Shown here piece after piece: positions 53,496 to 62,781 of a stretch of DNA of 64,000 bases. Numbering within the stretch: position 1 is the stretch's first letter; the number at the start of each line of letters is the position of its first letter. The notes below the pieces were generated by a model. The model ran no database searches. It saw nothing but the letters and a program-made list of their open reading frames with translations, and was not told the origin of the DNA. A program made the translations under genes and the position numbers. The stretch covers positions 4,759,001-4,823,000 of the forward strand of contig NZ_CP010836.1 of assembly GCF_000935025.1 (NCBI RefSeq). The letters are read 5' to 3'. This stretch comes from Sphingomonas hengshuiensis (lineage in GTDB: Bacteria; Pseudomonadota; Alphaproteobacteria; Sphingomonadales; Sphingomonadaceae).

Positions 53496-54334
53496 CGGCC
53501 GTAATCGGTCTTGCTGAGCAATGCGCCGCGCCGACGCAGCTGCGCCTGATCGATATAGCCCGCATCGAATGCGATCTCCTCGAGACAGGCGATCAGCACG
53601 CCCTGGCGCTTCTGGATCGCCCGGACATATTCCGATGCTTCGATCAGGCTTTCATGGGTACCGGTGTCGAGCCAGGCGAAGCCGCGCGAGAGCGATTCGA
53701 CATACAGCTCGCCGCGCTCGAGATAGAGGCGGTTGAGATCGGTGATCTCGAGCTCGCCGCGCGCCGAGGGGCGGAGCTGTTTCGCAAATTCCACGGCGCG
53801 CGAGTCATAGAAATAGAGCCCGGTGACCGCGGCGTTCGATTTCGGCTCGAGCGGCTTCTCCTCGATCGAGAGTGCACGCCCGTTGGCATCCAGTTCGACC
53901 ACGCCATAGGCGCGCGGATCGTCGACCCGATAGGAAAAGACCGTCGCGCCTTCGGTGCGCGTACGCGCGGACGCCAGGCGCGCGTCTAGGCCCGCGCCGA
54001 AGAAGATATTGTCCCCGAGGATGAGCGCAACGGGGTCGCCGGCGATGAAGTCCTCGCCGATCAGGAACGCCTGTGCCAGCCCGCCGGGCTCCGGCTGCAT
54101 CGCATAGCGGATCGACAGCCCGAATTCTGCACCGTCACCGAACAGCTTCTCGTAATTGCCGAGATATTCCGGGGACGAAATCAGCAGGATATCCCGGATG
54201 CCCGCCAGCATCAGCACCGACAGCGGGTAGTAAATCATCGGCTTGTCGTAAACCGGCAGCAATTGCTTGTTCACGGCCATGGTCGCGGGGAACAAACGCG
54301 TCCCCGATCCGCCGGCAAGGATAATCCCCTTCAC
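53459..54334 (-). CDS. rmlA: Glucose-1-phosphate thymidylyltransferase
   Basis: A 291-residue enzyme that makes dTDP-glucose, the first step to dTDP-rhamnose. [20 protein letters not shown] is the nucleotide site, [10 protein letters not shown] carries the catalytic/metal Asp, and [10 protein letters not shown] is the conserved lysine block. A GTG start at 54334 overlaps the rmlD stop (GTGA). Last gene of the rmlC-B-D-A operon. Confidence 0.96.
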   Translation of the reverse strand: MKGIILAGGSGTRLFPATMAVNKQLLPVYDKPMIYYPLSVLMLAGIRDILLISSPEYLGNYEKLFGDGAEFGLSIRYAMQPEPGGLAQAFLIGEDFIAGDPVALILGDNIFFGAGLDARLASARTRTEGATVFSYRVDDPRAYGVVELDANGRALSIEEKPLEPKSNAAVTGLYFYDSRAVEFAKQLRPSARGELEITDLNRLYLERGELYVESLSRGFAWLDTGTHESLIEASEYVRAIQKRQGVLIACLEEIAFDAGYIDQAQLRRRGALLSKTDYGRYLLNIAASVAA

Positions 54335-55245
54335 GATATGGTTTCCCTGTTTGGTGCAGATTGGACCGGGGACGGCGTGACGAGGGTCGCGACGATTTCC
54401 GCGATCGCGACCTGCCAGGGGCGGGTTTGCAGGCCCCAGGTCTCCATCGTCAGCGCGGTAGCCAGGCGCGAATTGGCCGGCCGGCGGGCGGGCGTCGGAT
54501 ATTCGCTGGTGGGGATCGAGACGACATCGGCGAATGGTCCGCCGCGCAGCCGGCTCTCGGCGAATATATGGCGCGCGTACGCATCCCAACTCGCTTCGCC
54601 GCTATTGACGAAGTGCCACGTGCCCGATGGCGTTTCCGGCTCCGCCATCATCCGGCGCGCCATGGCGAGCAACGCGTTTGCCAGATCCGTCGCACTCGTC
54701 GGCGAACCATGCTGATCGCCGACGACGCGGACGGTATCGCGGGTTTCGGCGAGGCGCAGCATGGTCGTCACGAAATTGTTGCCGTGCGCGCTTGCCAGCC
54801 AGGCGGTACGGACGATCGCATGGCGCGGGGCTCCGGCCCGCACTGCCTGCTCGCCGCCCTCCTTGGACGCGCCGTACACGCCCAGCGGGCGCACCGGATC
54901 GGTCTCGCGATAGCAATCGCCCTGATCGCCGGAAAACACGTAATCGGTCGAAACGTGCAGCAGTGGGACGTCGCGTTTCGCAGCGTGGGACGCCAGGATG
55001 GCGGGGCCGAGCGCGTTGGCCGCCCATGCGTCGATCGGTTCGCCTTCGGCGCGATCCACTGCGGTATATGCGGCGGCGTTGATGATCGCCCCGAACGAAT
55101 GCCGGGCCAGCACGCGGCTAACCGAATCCGCATTGGCGAGATCGAGGATCGGGCCGCAGCCGCGCACGTCGTCGCCGCCCAGGCGCACAAGCTCGCGCCC
55201 GAGCTGGCCGGTTTCACCGATGATCAGGATGGGAGCCGCCCCCAT
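54331..55245 (-). CDS. rmlD: dTDP-4-dehydrorhamnose reductase
   Basis: A 304-residue short-chain reductase, the last step of dTDP-L-rhamnose synthesis. [17 protein letters not shown] binds NADPH, and the catalytic Tyr/Lys pair is in [27 protein letters not shown] is the family's conserved stretch. It lies 3 bases after rmlB. Confidence 0.95.
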   Translation of the reverse strand: MGAAPILIIGETGQLGRELVRLGGDDVRGCGPILDLANADSVSRVLARHSFGAIINAAAYTAVDRAEGEPIDAWAANALGPAILASHAAKRDVPLLHVSTDYVFSGDQGDCYRETDPVRPLGVYGASKEGGEQAVRAGAPRHAIVRTAWLASAHGNNFVTTMLRLAETRDTVRVVGDQHGSPTSATDLANALLAMARRMMAEPETPSGTWHFVNSGEASWDAYARHIFAESRLRGGPFADVVSIPTSEYPTPARRPANSRLATALTMETWGLQTRPWQVAIAEIVATLVTPSPVQSAPNRETIS

Positions 55246-55248
55246 GGC

Positions 55249-56307
55249 TCAGGCGACCTTCAGCCCGAGCCGTTCGCCGGAATAGCCGTGCGCCGAAACG
55301 GCGCTCCACCAGCGTGCGTTGTCGCAATACCAGCGAACGGTCTGTTCGATGCCCTGCTCGAAATCATAGTGCGGCGCCCAGCCGAGTTCGCGCTCGATCT
55401 TGCTGCAATCGACGGCATAGCGCTGATCGTGGCCGGGCCTGTCGGGGACGAACCGGATCTGGTCCCGATAGCTGCGGCCATCGGGTCGCGGTCGCAGCCG
55501 GTCCAGCGTGTCGCAGATCGTCTGAACGACCGACAGGTTCGAACGCTCGGAGCGACCGCCGATGATGTAGCTCTCGCCCGGCGTGCCACGCTCGAAGACC
55601 CGCTCCAGCGCGCGCACGTGATCGTCGACGTGCAACCAGTCGCGGACATTCGCACCCGTGCCGTAGACCGGCAGCGGCTCGCCGCGCAGGCATTTGAGAA
55701 TCACCAGCGGGATCAGCTTCTCGGGAAGCTGGTAGGGTCCATAATTGTTCGAGCAGTTGGTGATCAGCGTGGGCAGGCCATAGGTGTGGTGCCAGGCCCG
55801 GACCAGCATGTCGGACGCGGCCTTGGACGCCGAATAAGGCGACCGCGGATCATAGGGCGTGCTCTCGACGAAATGCCCTTCCGAACCCAGCGAGCCGAAA
55901 ACTTCGTCGGTCGAAATATGGTGCAGCCGAAACCGCGTCTTTCCCTCCGCCGACAGACCGCGCCAATAGCAAAGCACCGCCTCGAGGACGCCGAAAGTCC
56001 CGACTACGTTGGTCGTCACAAAGGCGCCGGGGCCATCGATCGATCGATCGACGTGCGACTCCGCCGCGAGGTGGGTGACGATGTCGGGCGCGAAATCGGC
56101 GACCAAGCGGGTCATTGCCGCGGTATCGCGGACGTCGGCGTGCGCGAACGCATATTGGGAACTGTCCGCAGCCCCAGCCACCGACGACAGATTGCCGGCA
56201 TAGGTCAGGGCATCGACGTTCAGCACCTGGTGCGAACTCTGCGACACCAGATGGCGCACGAGCGCCGATCCGATGAAACCGGCGCCACCGGTAACGAGAA
56301 TCCTCAC
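55249..56307 (-). CDS. rmlB: dTDP-glucose 4,6-dehydratase
   Basis: A 352-residue extended SDR enzyme. [18 protein letters not shown] binds [13 protein letters not shown] carries the catalytic Asp-Glu, and [10 protein letters not shown] holds Tyr and Lys. It converts dTDP-glucose to the 4-keto-6-deoxy sugar. A GTG start at 56307 overlaps the rmlC stop by 4 bases. Confidence 0.96.
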   Translation of the reverse strand: MRILVTGGAGFIGSALVRHLVSQSSHQVLNVDALTYAGNLSSVAGAADSSQYAFAHADVRDTAAMTRLVADFAPDIVTHLAAESHVDRSIDGPGAFVTTNVVGTFGVLEAVLCYWRGLSAEGKTRFRLHHISTDEVFGSLGSEGHFVESTPYDPRSPYSASKAASDMLVRAWHHTYGLPTLITNCSNNYGPYQLPEKLIPLVILKCLRGEPLPVYGTGANVRDWLHVDDHVRALERVFERGTPGESYIIGGRSERSNLSVVQTICDTLDRLRPRPDGRSYRDQIRFVPDRPGHDQRYAVDCSKIERELGWAPHYDFEQGIEQTVRWYCDNARWWSAVSAHGYSGERLGLKVA

Positions 56308-56885
56308 TGGATGCCTTCGACCATGACCCGCGCGCCCCGCGCTTCCTCGCCATAGACGAACGGACTTTCGAACTCGGCCAGCGTGGGCAGGTCCCAGTCC
56401 TGTCTGGAAATAATCGGATCAACCGTCAGCGGCCATTCGATCGCGAGGGTAGGGTCGTCCCAACGGATTCCGTTTTCGAATTCACGGGAATACTTATTCG
56501 ATATCTTGTAGAGTACTTCAGTATCCGGCTCGAGCGTCATGAACCCATGCCCGAAACCAATCGGGATATAGAATTGCGCAGGATCGTCGTCGCTCAATTC
56601 GACGACGACCGGCCTGGCGAAGGCAGGAGAACCGCGCCGAAGGTCGACAGCCACATTCAAGATGCTGCCCCGAACGCACCGAACAAGCTTTGCCTGGGCG
56701 AATGGCGGCATTTGAAAATGTATCCCACGAATCGTGCCGACCGATTTGAAATATGAATGATGGTCTTGGTGGAAATGATCATGAATGCCGTTCGCGCCAA
56801 ACCACTCCTCGCTATATATTTCCATGAACCATCCGCGGTCATCGAAATAACGAGTTGGTTCTAGCAATTTAGCTTGGCTGATCAT
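56304..56885 (-). CDS. rmlC: dTDP-4-dehydrorhamnose 3,5-epimerase
   Basis: A 193-residue cupin epimerase. The ATG at 56885 ([20 protein letters not shown]) has GGAG 9 bases before it; the longer frame to 56963 is less likely. [18 protein letters not shown] includes the catalytic His, and [15 protein letters not shown] is the second signature. The gene is lower in GC than rmlB. It leads the rmlCBDA operon. Confidence 0.93.
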   Translation of the reverse strand: MISQAKLLEPTRYFDDRGWFMEIYSEEWFGANGIHDHFHQDHHSYFKSVGTIRGIHFQMPPFAQAKLVRCVRGSILNVAVDLRRGSPAFARPVVVELSDDDPAQFYIPIGFGHGFMTLEPDTEVLYKISNKYSREFENGIRWDDPTLAIEWPLTVDPIISRQDWDLPTLAEFESPFVYGEEARGARVMVEGIQ

Positions 56886-57276
56886 GACATACTCCAACTC
56901 GGCTAAGGGCGGTTCTTGATTTCGTGATATTGCCCCGGGACAGCGCGGTGAGGTCGAGGCCATTCACAGGACGTGATTCGAACCTTTGCTGCGGCGCATT
57001 ATCTGGACAGAATTGGGCCGCTAGGCATCTACAGAATTGCTTATTCCACCGCGGCCGAAATGAAATATGTTGCGACGCGTCAAATGCGACGGTCCTTACC
57101 TCCCCCAGGGGCGCCGAGACGGTGTACCGAGGGGAAGCGCGTGACAACTGTGAGACTGTTGTTCGCGTCGCGAGGGGGAAGCATAGGAATTATATTGTTC
57201 TGTAAGTTTGAAGATGGGTCTGCCTTTATTTAGGACAGATTTCCATTATTTGCGTGTCCGCTTCCGGGGGAGCGAA
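56886..57276. other. Divergent promoter region (rmlC / sugar transferase)
   Basis: About 390 bases between the two divergent starts. It is rich in A/T near the sugar-transferase end (GGAATTATATTGTTCTG at 57184). Open frames such as 56924-57205 have no ribosome site and look spurious. It probably holds promoters for both units and perhaps regulator sites; MucR-family proteins favour AT-rich targets, but no site can be named. Confidence 0.45.
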
Positions 57277-58734
57277 ATGCTTAAGGTGTCCGACGTAGAT
57301 TTTGGCGATTTTTCAAGTAATCATGGAAATGGCCCTGACGCGCGCGACGACGCGCCTTCGCCGGCGCTTGCAATGGAAGCGCGGCGTGCGCCGCTGGCGC
57401 TTCGCTCGAAAGAGCATTTGCGCCTTTGGGCCGCAGCGGGCCTGATTGCTCTTGACGTGATCGGCTTGCTGGGTGCTGGCATCGCCGCGAATCTCCTCGC
57501 CGGAACCTCGCTGGGCGACCCAGGTCCCTCACGATACCTGTTCGTATTCGGTCTGCTTGTGCTGATCGTGTCAGGCGCGCGCGGGACCTATTCGGTCAAT
57601 GCGGTGCCCGACCGCCGCAGCGCCGCCGGGGACGTGCTTGTGAACATCCTCGTGGCTTCGGTGCTGCTGCCGACCACGCTATTCCTGGTGGGCGACGCCG
57701 ATCGGATCCCGCGGACCCTGTTTTTGACGCAGATCCTGTTTTCGCTGGCATTGCTGGGAGTGGCGCGGCCGCAATTTGCATTGGCGGCGCGTCGGCTCGC
57801 GGGTGGCAGCTTCACGAGCCAGGTGCTGCTCCTCGATGGGGTGGAGGTCACCCCCGAACGCCACACGATCGCAATCCACGCGGATTACAGCCACCTGAAA
57901 GCGCACGCGCTCGACCCGGTGCTTCTCGACCGAATCGGCCAGGCGCTCAAGAATTGCGATCGCGTGCTGCTTGCATGCAGGCCCATGCTGCGACCGCAAT
58001 GGGTCGAACTGCTCAAGGGCTTCGACATCGATCTCGAAGTTCTGTATCCGGAATTGAAGGAGATCAGGCCGCTCCAGCTCGGCTCCTATGCGGGTCATCC
58101 TACGCTCCAGATCCGGTGCAAGGCGCTGAGCCTGCACGACAGGATATTGAAGCGCGCGCTCGATCTCGTGATCGCCGGTTCGGCCGTGATCCTGCTTAGT
58201 CCGCTGCTGTTGGTGACGGCGGTTGCAATCAAGCTGGACTCGCCGGGCCCGGTGCTGTTTCGCCAGCCGCGCATCGGGCGGAGCAACCGCCTCTTCGAGA
58301 TCCTCAAGTTTCGCAGCATGCATACCGCTCAGGAGGATCGCAGCGGCGCTCAGTCGACGCAGCGCGTGGACCGCCGCGTGACGCGGGTGGGTGCTATCAT
58401 CCGGCGGCTGAGCATCGACGAGTTGCCCCAATTGTTCAACGTCATCCGCGGCGAGATGAGCATCGCCGGCCCGCGGCCCCATGCGATCGGATCGACCGCG
58501 GAGGACCTGCTCTTCTGGGAAATCGAAGCCGCGTATTTCGAGCGCCACTCGGTCAAGCCCGGAATGACCGGCCTTGCCCAGATTCGCGGGTATCGCGGCG
58601 CCACGGAGCGCAGATCGGATCTGTCGCAGCGGCTGCAGGCGGACCTCGAATATCTTTCGGGATGGTCGATCTGGCGCGACGTCTGGATCATTGCGCGAAC
58701 CGCGGGCGTGTTTGTGCAGAAGAACGCATTTTGA
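57277..58734 (+). CDS. Undecaprenyl-phosphate sugar-1-phosphate transferase (initiating enzyme)
   Basis: A 485-residue polyisoprenyl-phosphate hexose-1-phosphate transferase of the WbaP/GelB type. Four membrane helices lie in the first 180 residues, then a soluble middle domain, then a fifth helix (LDLVIAGSAVILLSPLLLV) and the catalytic sugar-transferase domain. Signatures are SPGPVLFRQPRIGR, FEILKFRSM, LSIDELPQLFNVIRGEMS, GPRPHA and SVKPGMTGLAQIRG. It loads the first sugar phosphate, often glucose in sphingans, onto the lipid carrier. ATG 57277 is chosen; GGGGGAG lies about 5 bases before it. Confidence 0.93.
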   Translation: MLKVSDVDFGDFSSNHGNGPDARDDAPSPALAMEARRAPLALRSKEHLRLWAAAGLIALDVIGLLGAGIAANLLAGTSLGDPGPSRYLFVFGLLVLIVSGARGTYSVNAVPDRRSAAGDVLVNILVASVLLPTTLFLVGDADRIPRTLFLTQILFSLALLGVARPQFALAARRLAGGSFTSQVLLLDGVEVTPERHTIAIHADYSHLKAHALDPVLLDRIGQALKNCDRVLLACRPMLRPQWVELLKGFDIDLEVLYPELKEIRPLQLGSYAGHPTLQIRCKALSLHDRILKRALDLVIAGSAVILLSPLLLVTAVAIKLDSPGPVLFRQPRIGRSNRLFEILKFRSMHTAQEDRSGAQSTQRVDRRVTRVGAIIRRLSIDELPQLFNVIRGEMSIAGPRPHAIGSTAEDLLFWEIEAAYFERHSVKPGMTGLAQIRGYRGATERRSDLSQRLQADLEYLSGWSIWRDVWIIARTAGVFVQKNAF

Positions 58735-58737
58735 ACG

Positions 58738-60150
58738 ATGCGTAAGTCGTCGCAGCATTTCGACAGTCCGCTGATCGCAAGCGCGGGTGTGGCGACCCGC
58801 GCCGGCTCGCGCAGCGGCAGGTCCGGCGTGGGCGCGGAGGATGCCGCGCGCCGCGATACCGCGCCGCTCGTCGCCGCGACTGCGCTGCTGGCGACCGCCT
58901 TCTTTTTCGGCGGGACCGCTGCATTCTATCCGCTCGGCGAATTTGTCATGGGCGTAGCCGGCGTCGTGGCGCTGCTGGTCTATGCGCTTTCGGCTCGCGA
59001 ACGCCCGGCGCCCTTGCTCGTGGCGGGGCTGGCCGTGATCCTTTTGCTGCCGATCGTGCAGCTGGTCCCGCTCCCGCCCGCGCTTTGGCAGGCGCTGCCG
59101 GGCAGCGCGCTGGCGCTTGCAAACCGAAGCGCAGTCGGCGCGGCGTCGCTGTGGTGGCCGGCCAGCGTTGATCCCGAAGCAACGATGCGGTGCGCGGTCG
59201 CCACGCTCGCGCCCGTCGCGATGTTTCTGCTCACGCTATGCCTTTCGGAGGTGTCGCGGCGTCGGCTCGTGCTGGTGTTGATCTGCCTGGCGCTGGCGTC
59301 GTTTGCGCTGGGCCTCGTACAGGTCGCCACGCGTGATCCCTCGGCGTATTTCTTCGTCAACGATCATTTCGGCCTCCCGCTCGGGTTGTTCGCCAACCGC
59401 AACCATCAGGCACTGTTCCTGGCCGTGGGCGCCGTCGCGGCGGCGGGGTTCGCCCGGTACCCCGCGCCGCGTGCCGCGCCGCTTGGGCGCGTGGCGGCGA
59501 TCGCTGCCGCGCTGCTTCTGGCCGGGGGCGTCGTTGCCACGGGTTCGCGGGCGGGCGCGGCATTGCTGGTGCTCAGCGCAGTGCTCGCCGCGGCGATAGC
59601 GGGGCGCGGTCGCTGGACCGCGGGCGCCGCGCTCATGGGGTTTGCTGCGCTGGGCTTGGTGGCGGTGGTGGCGCTGCAAACCGACGCGGGGAGCCGGCTT
59701 GCCGGGCGGCTGACGGGTACGGACGAACATGCGCGCGCCGACAATTGGGGATCGGCGATCGCGGCGCTGCGCATGCATATGCCGTTGGGGACGGGAATGG
59801 GAACATTCGTGCCGGTCAACGCGGCGGTCGAACCGCTATCCGCAGTGAGCAGTCACTACGCCAACCATGCCCATAACGACTATCTCGAACTGGCGATCGA
59901 GGCAGGCTTGCCGGGTCTGGCGATCGCTTTGCTGGCCTGGGTCGCCTATGGATTCGCCGTATCGCGATTGTTGCGCGTTCGCCGGCCTCCGGCAGCGATC
60001 GATGCCGTCGCCGCGCTGGGCGTGGGCGCGATGCTGCTCCACGCTATCGTGGATTATCCGCTGCGAGTGCCGATGCTGTCGCTGGAGTTCGCGATATTCG
60101 CGGCCCTTTTGGCAAGCGCCGGGACCAACACCGCGAACCCATCCAAATGA
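58738..60150 (+). CDS. O-antigen ligase/polymerase family membrane protein
   Basis: A 470-residue protein with about 12 membrane helices and the Wzy_C/WaaL-type periplasmic motif NHAHNDYLELAIEAGLPG near residue 380. GTGMGTFVPV just before it is also conserved. It lies 3 bases after the initiating transferase. It may be the polymerase (GelG-like) or a ligase; together with the protein at 48398 it makes two of this class in one locus. The first 35 residues are a polar cytoplasmic leader. Confidence 0.85.
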   Translation: MRKSSQHFDSPLIASAGVATRAGSRSGRSGVGAEDAARRDTAPLVAATALLATAFFFGGTAAFYPLGEFVMGVAGVVALLVYALSARERPAPLLVAGLAVILLLPIVQLVPLPPALWQALPGSALALANRSAVGAASLWWPASVDPEATMRCAVATLAPVAMFLLTLCLSEVSRRRLVLVLICLALASFALGLVQVATRDPSAYFFVNDHFGLPLGLFANRNHQALFLAVGAVAAAGFARYPAPRAAPLGRVAAIAAALLLAGGVVATGSRAGAALLVLSAVLAAAIAGRGRWTAGAALMGFAALGLVAVVALQTDAGSRLAGRLTGTDEHARADNWGSAIAALRMHMPLGTGMGTFVPVNAAVEPLSAVSSHYANHAHNDYLELAIEAGLPGLAIALLAWVAYGFAVSRLLRVRRPPAAIDAVAALGVGAMLLHAIVDYPLRVPMLSLEFAIFAALLASAGTNTANPSK

Positions 60151-60175
60151 GACTTTACAGTGACGAGGAATGTGC

Positions 60176-60592
60176 GTGAAGAACGATCCACCGCAACGGG
60201 ATTTCGCGGCCCTTACGGTTACGCTGCTGTCTTCCTTTCTGTCGCACAATCGGGTGAGCACCGGGGATTTGCCGCAATTGATCGTCGCGACTCATGGCGC
60301 TTTGCGTTCGATCATGAACAAGCCGCGCGCGGTGCCGAGCGATGACCAACAGGAGCAGTTGCTGCGCGCCCGCGTGATCCAGCTGAGCCTCGCGTCGCCA
60401 TCGCACATTATTTCCATGGTCGACGGCAGGCCGTATCGTACGCTGAAACTGCACATCGCCACGCATGGGTTGACGCCCGACGAATATCGCAAGCGCTATA
60501 ACCTGCCCAGCGATTACCCCATGGTTGCCCCGGAATATTCGGAAGCGCGGCGGCAAATCGCCAAGCGTCATCGGCTAGGGCATAAGAAATAA
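60176..60592 (+). CDS. MucR/Ros-family transcriptional regulator lacking zinc cysteines
   Basis: A 138-residue regulator. The C-terminal half has the MucR signature HIATHGLTPDEYRKRYNLP and DYPMVAPEYSEARRQIAKRH. In Ros and MucR the finger opens with CxxC; here the matching region reads HIISMVDGRPYRTLKLH, so both Cys are lost while the His residues remain. MucR proteins control exopolysaccharide genes in alphaproteobacteria, and this gene follows the ligase gene by 25 bases. GTG 60176 is preferred because GAGG is 7 bases before it; an ATG at 60170 is in frame but too close to that site. A terminator follows. Confidence 0.88.
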   Translation: MKNDPPQRDFAALTVTLLSSFLSHNRVSTGDLPQLIVATHGALRSIMNKPRAVPSDDQQEQLLRARVIQLSLASPSHIISMVDGRPYRTLKLHIATHGLTPDEYRKRYNLPSDYPMVAPEYSEARRQIAKRHRLGHKK

Positions 60593-60600
60593 AAGGAAAC

Positions 60601-60645
60601 GACGCCGCCCGATGCTTATCACATGAGGCGGCGTCGCTATTTTTC
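60601..60645 (+). terminator. Terminator after the MucR-like gene
   Basis: GACGCCGCC pairs perfectly with GGCGGCGTC over a 17-base loop, followed by GCTATTTTTCG. It lies 8 bases past the stop and marks the right end of the polysaccharide locus. Confidence 0.8.
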
Positions 60646-60673
60646 GTAGAGTTAGGACTTGTCCGGCTAACCT

Positions 60674-60889
60674 TCAGGGGCTGTCAGGGGTGTCATCGAC
60701 GATGTTGATGACTTTGGCCGATTCCAATATCGTGGCGGTCGCCACGAGTAATGCGGCCAATTCGGCGGTGCCCATCCCGAGGAAGCCTGCCGTGACGCCC
60801 GGGACGACGACAGCCGCGCGCGCCGGTGCAACGGAAAGCGTCGCCGACGCCAGCAACAGAGGCGCCATCATGGCCCATTTCTTCAACAT
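60674..60889 (-). CDS. Small exported hydrophobic protein, function unknown
   Basis: A 71-residue precursor. The signal peptide ends near SVAPARA, leaving a mature part of about 47 residues with one hydrophobic helix (GMGTAELAALLVATATIL) and an acidic tail (IVDDTPDSP). ATG 60889 is chosen: AGGAGG lies 6 bases upstream, a near-perfect ribosome site. It converges on the MucR-like gene. No family was recognised. Confidence 0.65.
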   Translation of the reverse strand: MLKKWAMMAPLLLASATLSVAPARAAVVVPGVTAGFLGMGTAELAALLVATATILESAKVINIVDDTPDSP

Positions 60890-60929
60890 CATTCGCCTCC
60901 TAAAATCGCCTGGAGCATAAGGCAAAACT

Positions 60930-61332
60930 ATGGGCGCGCACAATGCGGCGGCCATCTCGATCTACGCAATCTTGAGTAGGCGCCCCGCCGAGCTAGTCGC
61001 GTTCGGAGAGGCGATGCGCATCGCGACCGAGCGCGGCGAACACCCGGTGGGACTGGCGGCCGTGGAACGGATCACGCTGACCGGCTTCCGGTTGATGGAG
61101 CACAGGGTCTGCATCGGGCCTGGGTCGATGCCGAGCAGCGATCCGTGCAATTCCCGGATACCAAGTCGGACGCGCAGGTTCGTGCGATCGGCGCGCCTGC
61201 GGTGCACCTGCTTTGCTCGCAGCCCATCGCCTCGATCCGCTCTCGCATAGCGACTTTCTGTTCGCGGTACGGGACTGGATCGCAGCGCGAGCGGGAGCAC
61301 GGGCAAAAGGAGCAGCTGATTGGTCTCATTAA
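60930..61332 (+). pseudogene. Frameshifted tyrosine-recombinase (phage-type integrase) remnant
   Basis: The first frame reads LSRRPAELVAFGEAMR and then LAAVERITLTGFRLME. The latter matches the integrase block around the first catalytic Arg (TGxRxxE). One base seems lost near 61100; in the next frame the sequence continues GLHRAWVDAEQRSVQFPDTK and then SDAQVRAIGAPAVHLL, the usual strand pair after that Arg. A further shift gives HSDFLFAVRDWIAARAG before a stop at 61330. The catalytic HxxR and Tyr blocks are absent. It is an inactivated, truncated recombinase gene at the edge of the polysaccharide locus. Confidence 0.72.
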
Positions 61333-61482
61333 AGCCTAACGACCTGAGAGCGGCAACATCCCCTGAAGTGCTTACTCAATAATGGAAAGCACTGTCCGCT
61401 GTATTCCCGTGTCCGCGATCGCGCTTTCAAAGTACTGAACTCTATTATAGCTTCTTCGCATGTTGGAACGGAGTGTTGGCTC

Positions 61483-62745
61483 ATGATGCTACGCATATTG
61501 GCGACGATGCTGTTGCCGCTCGGTGTGAGCGCCTGTTCGGGACAGCATGTGATGTTCGCCCATCCGAACACCATTCCCGATGCGCCAGGCGAGGCGCGAG
61601 TCTTCCTAGATGCCAGAGGGGATCTGTATCCGAAGTCTGGCCTGCCGGCGGTGTACGTTCTGCCCGAGCGGGCGAATGGCAGCCTCTTCGAAGCCGCCCG
61701 GGGCGCCGACCCTCAGCTTTGCCGAGACGTTGGCTTCGATACTGAGATGGCTGAATTGTGTGCGGCTGTCGCGCCCGCCTGCAGCGGCACTTCGACCGAG
61801 GCTTGCTTCGAGCGATGGGAGGGGGTGCAAGCAAGTATCTGGAAGCGGCGAGGTGAAGCCATTGCAGCACGCTTCTCGCAAAGTCGCGAGCCGACAATCG
61901 GCGTTCTAATACACGGCTTTAACAATTGGTACCGGGAGAGCCAGGCAAACTACGCGACCGCGGAAAAGCAGTTTCGCCGGTTCCAGCCTGACGGGCGAGA
62001 TGTGTTTTTTGTCGAGGTCTACTGGGACGGCTGTCGGGGCAACGACAAGGGGATCGGGTGCTGGGGCAAGGCGCAGTCAACCGGGCCGCTGGCCGGCTTC
62101 GCGCTGCGGCAGCTGTTCAATTCAGTCACGGAGGCGCGGCCACCGGTTGCCCCTCAACTGCACTGGCGCGTTCTCACCCATAGCTCGGGCGCGTTCGTTG
62201 CCGGGGCGATTTTCGGGGACCCTATCGCTGCGCTTCCGCAACTCCAGGATCCGACTACCAATCGCTGGTATGCACGGTTCGCCAAGCATCGGACGAGTGA
62301 TGCCGGTCCGACACGGATTCCACAGCTTGCGAACGTCAAGCTCGGCATGTTCGCACCGGCGACACCCGGCATCACATTCAGCGGCACGCAGGCGCACCGC
62401 GGCGGCATTCTCACGCGAGGGCTGACAGTGATGACTGTCGTGCAGCGTGACGACAGCGCGGTGAACAAGCTCTTCATCGGATGCCAACGGTTCGGCGCGT
62501 CTTGCCTTGGAGCCAAGCGAGAGCAGGTGTGCGCCCTTCAAAGCGCAGTCGCTTCGAGCGGCACGGATGCCACAGTGATAGGGTATGACTTCACGCGCCC
62601 CAAAACGCTGTGGGGGAACGAGACGGACCTGCACGATTACTCCGTTTACGTGCGGCAGGCGGCCGACAAGTCCACGTTCTTCCGAGATTTCATGCTGACC
62701 GGACCGCTACCGGAAGACGCCGGACTCCTGCTTGTGTGTCCGTAA
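61483..62745 (+). CDS. Lipoprotein with alpha/beta-hydrolase fold
   Basis: A 420-residue predicted lipoprotein; the lipobox VSAC puts the lipidated Cys at position 18 (or 17 from the second ATG). The hydrolase part begins with IGVLIHGFNNWYRES (oxyanion HGF motif), and the nucleophile elbow is LTHSSGAFVAG near residue 232. A candidate His is in TDLHDYSVYV. Six or more other Cys residues suggest disulfides, as expected outside the cytoplasm. It resembles DUF900-type hydrolases. It lies alone between the integrase remnant and a VOC fragment, so it may be cargo of an old insertion. The substrate is unknown. Confidence 0.75.
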   Translation: MMLRILATMLLPLGVSACSGQHVMFAHPNTIPDAPGEARVFLDARGDLYPKSGLPAVYVLPERANGSLFEAARGADPQLCRDVGFDTEMAELCAAVAPACSGTSTEACFERWEGVQASIWKRRGEAIAARFSQSREPTIGVLIHGFNNWYRESQANYATAEKQFRRFQPDGRDVFFVEVYWDGCRGNDKGIGCWGKAQSTGPLAGFALRQLFNSVTEARPPVAPQLHWRVLTHSSGAFVAGAIFGDPIAALPQLQDPTTNRWYARFAKHRTSDAGPTRIPQLANVKLGMFAPATPGITFSGTQAHRGGILTRGLTVMTVVQRDDSAVNKLFIGCQRFGASCLGAKREQVCALQSAVASSGTDATVIGYDFTRPKTLWGNETDLHDYSVYVRQAADKSTFFRDFMLTGPLPEDAGLLLVCP

Positions 62746-62781
62746 CGTCCGCCTCTGCAGGGACCGTCACGAGAAGTCGGC

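Noticed and set aside
56924..57205. 93-codon plus-strand frame in the rmlC/sugar-transferase gap
   Set aside because: No ribosome site and no domain; the region more likely holds divergent promoters.
36894..60592. Direct assignment of the locus to gellan, diutan or welan synthesis
   Set aside because: Export, rml and initiating genes fit, but gene order, the kinase fusion, Wzx/Wzy content and the AlgD-like gene differ from the described sphingan clusters.
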